This document shows, piece after piece, positions 22,965-23,343 of a stretch of DNA of 23,343 nucleotides. The position numbers and the translations under genes are program-made. The notes under the pieces are model-generated. The model saw only the letters and a list, made by a program, of their open reading frames with translations. It searched no databases and was not told the DNA's origin. The DNA comes from Bartonella tribocorum CIP 105476 (GTDB taxonomy: Bacteria > Pseudomonadota > Alphaproteobacteria > Rhizobiales > Rhizobiaceae), in assembly GCF_000196435.1 (NCBI RefSeq), contig NC_010160.1, positions 1 through 23,343 of the forward strand, given 5' to 3'. How positions within the stretch are numbered: the stretch's first letter is position 1; each line of letters starts with the position of its first letter.

Positions 22965-23262
22965 GATGACCTCCTATGATAACATCTTTATCTAACCAAT
23001 CGGGACCATATTCTTTATCAGCATCTTTAGTAGAAAATCCCATATCACGAATAAATTGCGCCCCATGCCGCTTTTTAAGAAACAGCAATGTATGTGCTGG
23101 AGGTTCAGTCATTGCTAACCATTCCCATGCTGCTTGACTGTCATTTGCTTTATCTGCTGCTTCTGATTCAGCAGTATAAATACAGTTTTGATCTAAACCA
23201 CCTGCTCGTAACTCCTCACGTTCAGCATCAGTCATATAACTTTTGGGTAATTTCTTTTGCAT
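22957..23262 (-). CDS. Unknown small acidic protein
   Basis: A 101-aa protein, first gene of a two-gene operon. AAGGAA lies before ATG. It has a Met/Lys/Pro start (MQKKLPKSYMTDAEREELRA), an acidic Ala-rich middle (AESEAADKANDSQAAWEW) and a compact C-terminal half with LLFLKKRHGAQFIRDMGF and EYGPDWLDKDV. I recognise no family. Its stop region provides the AGGAGG for the next gene. A conserved-looking TAACGATTA word lies upstream at about 23302. Possibly regulatory or phage-like; not assigned. Confidence 0.65.
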   Translation of the reverse strand: MQKKLPKSYMTDAEREELRAGGLDQNCIYTAESEAADKANDSQAAWEWLAMTEPPAHTLLFLKKRHGAQFIRDMGFSTKDADKEYGPDWLDKDVIIGGHHF

Positions 23263-23343
23263 AGGAAATTCCTTTCTGTAATCTGTCTTGAAATATTAAT
23301 CTAACGATTAAACCTGATCAATCAATTTCCTATCGGCTCTTTT
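23263..23343. promoter_or_regulatory. Upstream region of the terminal operon
   Basis: Contains CTAACGATTAAACC at about 23301-23314, resembling R1/R3 of the beta-helix leader. If the molecule is circular, this region joins position 1 and is a divergent regulatory region of about 230 bp between this operon and the resolvase. Confidence 0.35.

Overview
The window looks like an alphaproteobacterial plasmid, most likely from Bartonella. It is AT-rich and carries a RepC-family initiator, a VirC1-type ParA with a small ribbon-helix-helix partner, a class II Fic gene, a RelE/HigA-type toxin-antitoxin pair and a phage-type primase module. Its length (23,343 bp) matches my unverified recollection of the Bartonella tribocorum plasmid, so the window may be the whole circle. 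I see no rRNA, tRNA, transposase or CRISPR array.

Layout. 1-2.3 kb holds a serine resolvase with an inverted repeat over its promoter, then parA and its RHH partner, surrounded by palindromes that are probably partition operators or a centromere. 2.1-4.1 kb is a toxin-antitoxin patch: an antitoxin remnant, a fic gene interrupted by an in-frame TAG, and an intact RelE-type toxin with its HTH antitoxin. 4.2-5.75 kb is repC on the minus strand with a candidate antisense RNA and terminator opposite its leader. 5.75-7.5 kb has no convincing gene but contains a 93-bp inverted repeat pair and a strong terminator.

7.55-11.3 kb is a minus-strand operon of five paralogous hexapeptide-repeat (predicted left-handed beta-helix) proteins. 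Nearly identical GC-rich 19-20 bp elements separate the genes, and one gene carries a nine-G tract. A strong promoter and a leader of about 235 nt precede the operon. In that leader one segment can pair with either of two copies of its complement, the second copy lying next to the first start codon; this looks like an undescribed RNA switch.

11.6-19.2 kb is an island with a lipoprotein gene and a single-chain type ISP restriction-modification enzyme. It is bracketed by 210-bp inverted repeats that differ at one base. Each repeat, and a diverged third copy upstream, has the same architecture: iteron-like units in a 9-bp phase, an AT-rich core with a conserved 17-mer, two units 11 bp apart, then an inverted unit. 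The third copy uses a different iteron sequence. 19.2-21.8 kb is a primase and DUF3987 ATPase operon. 22.4-23.3 kb is a two-gene operon of unknown function whose second gene probably starts at AUU.

Together the genes suggest a RepC/ParA plasmid carrying addiction and restriction functions, plus an acquired phage or satellite replication module and an expanded family of beta-helix proteins.
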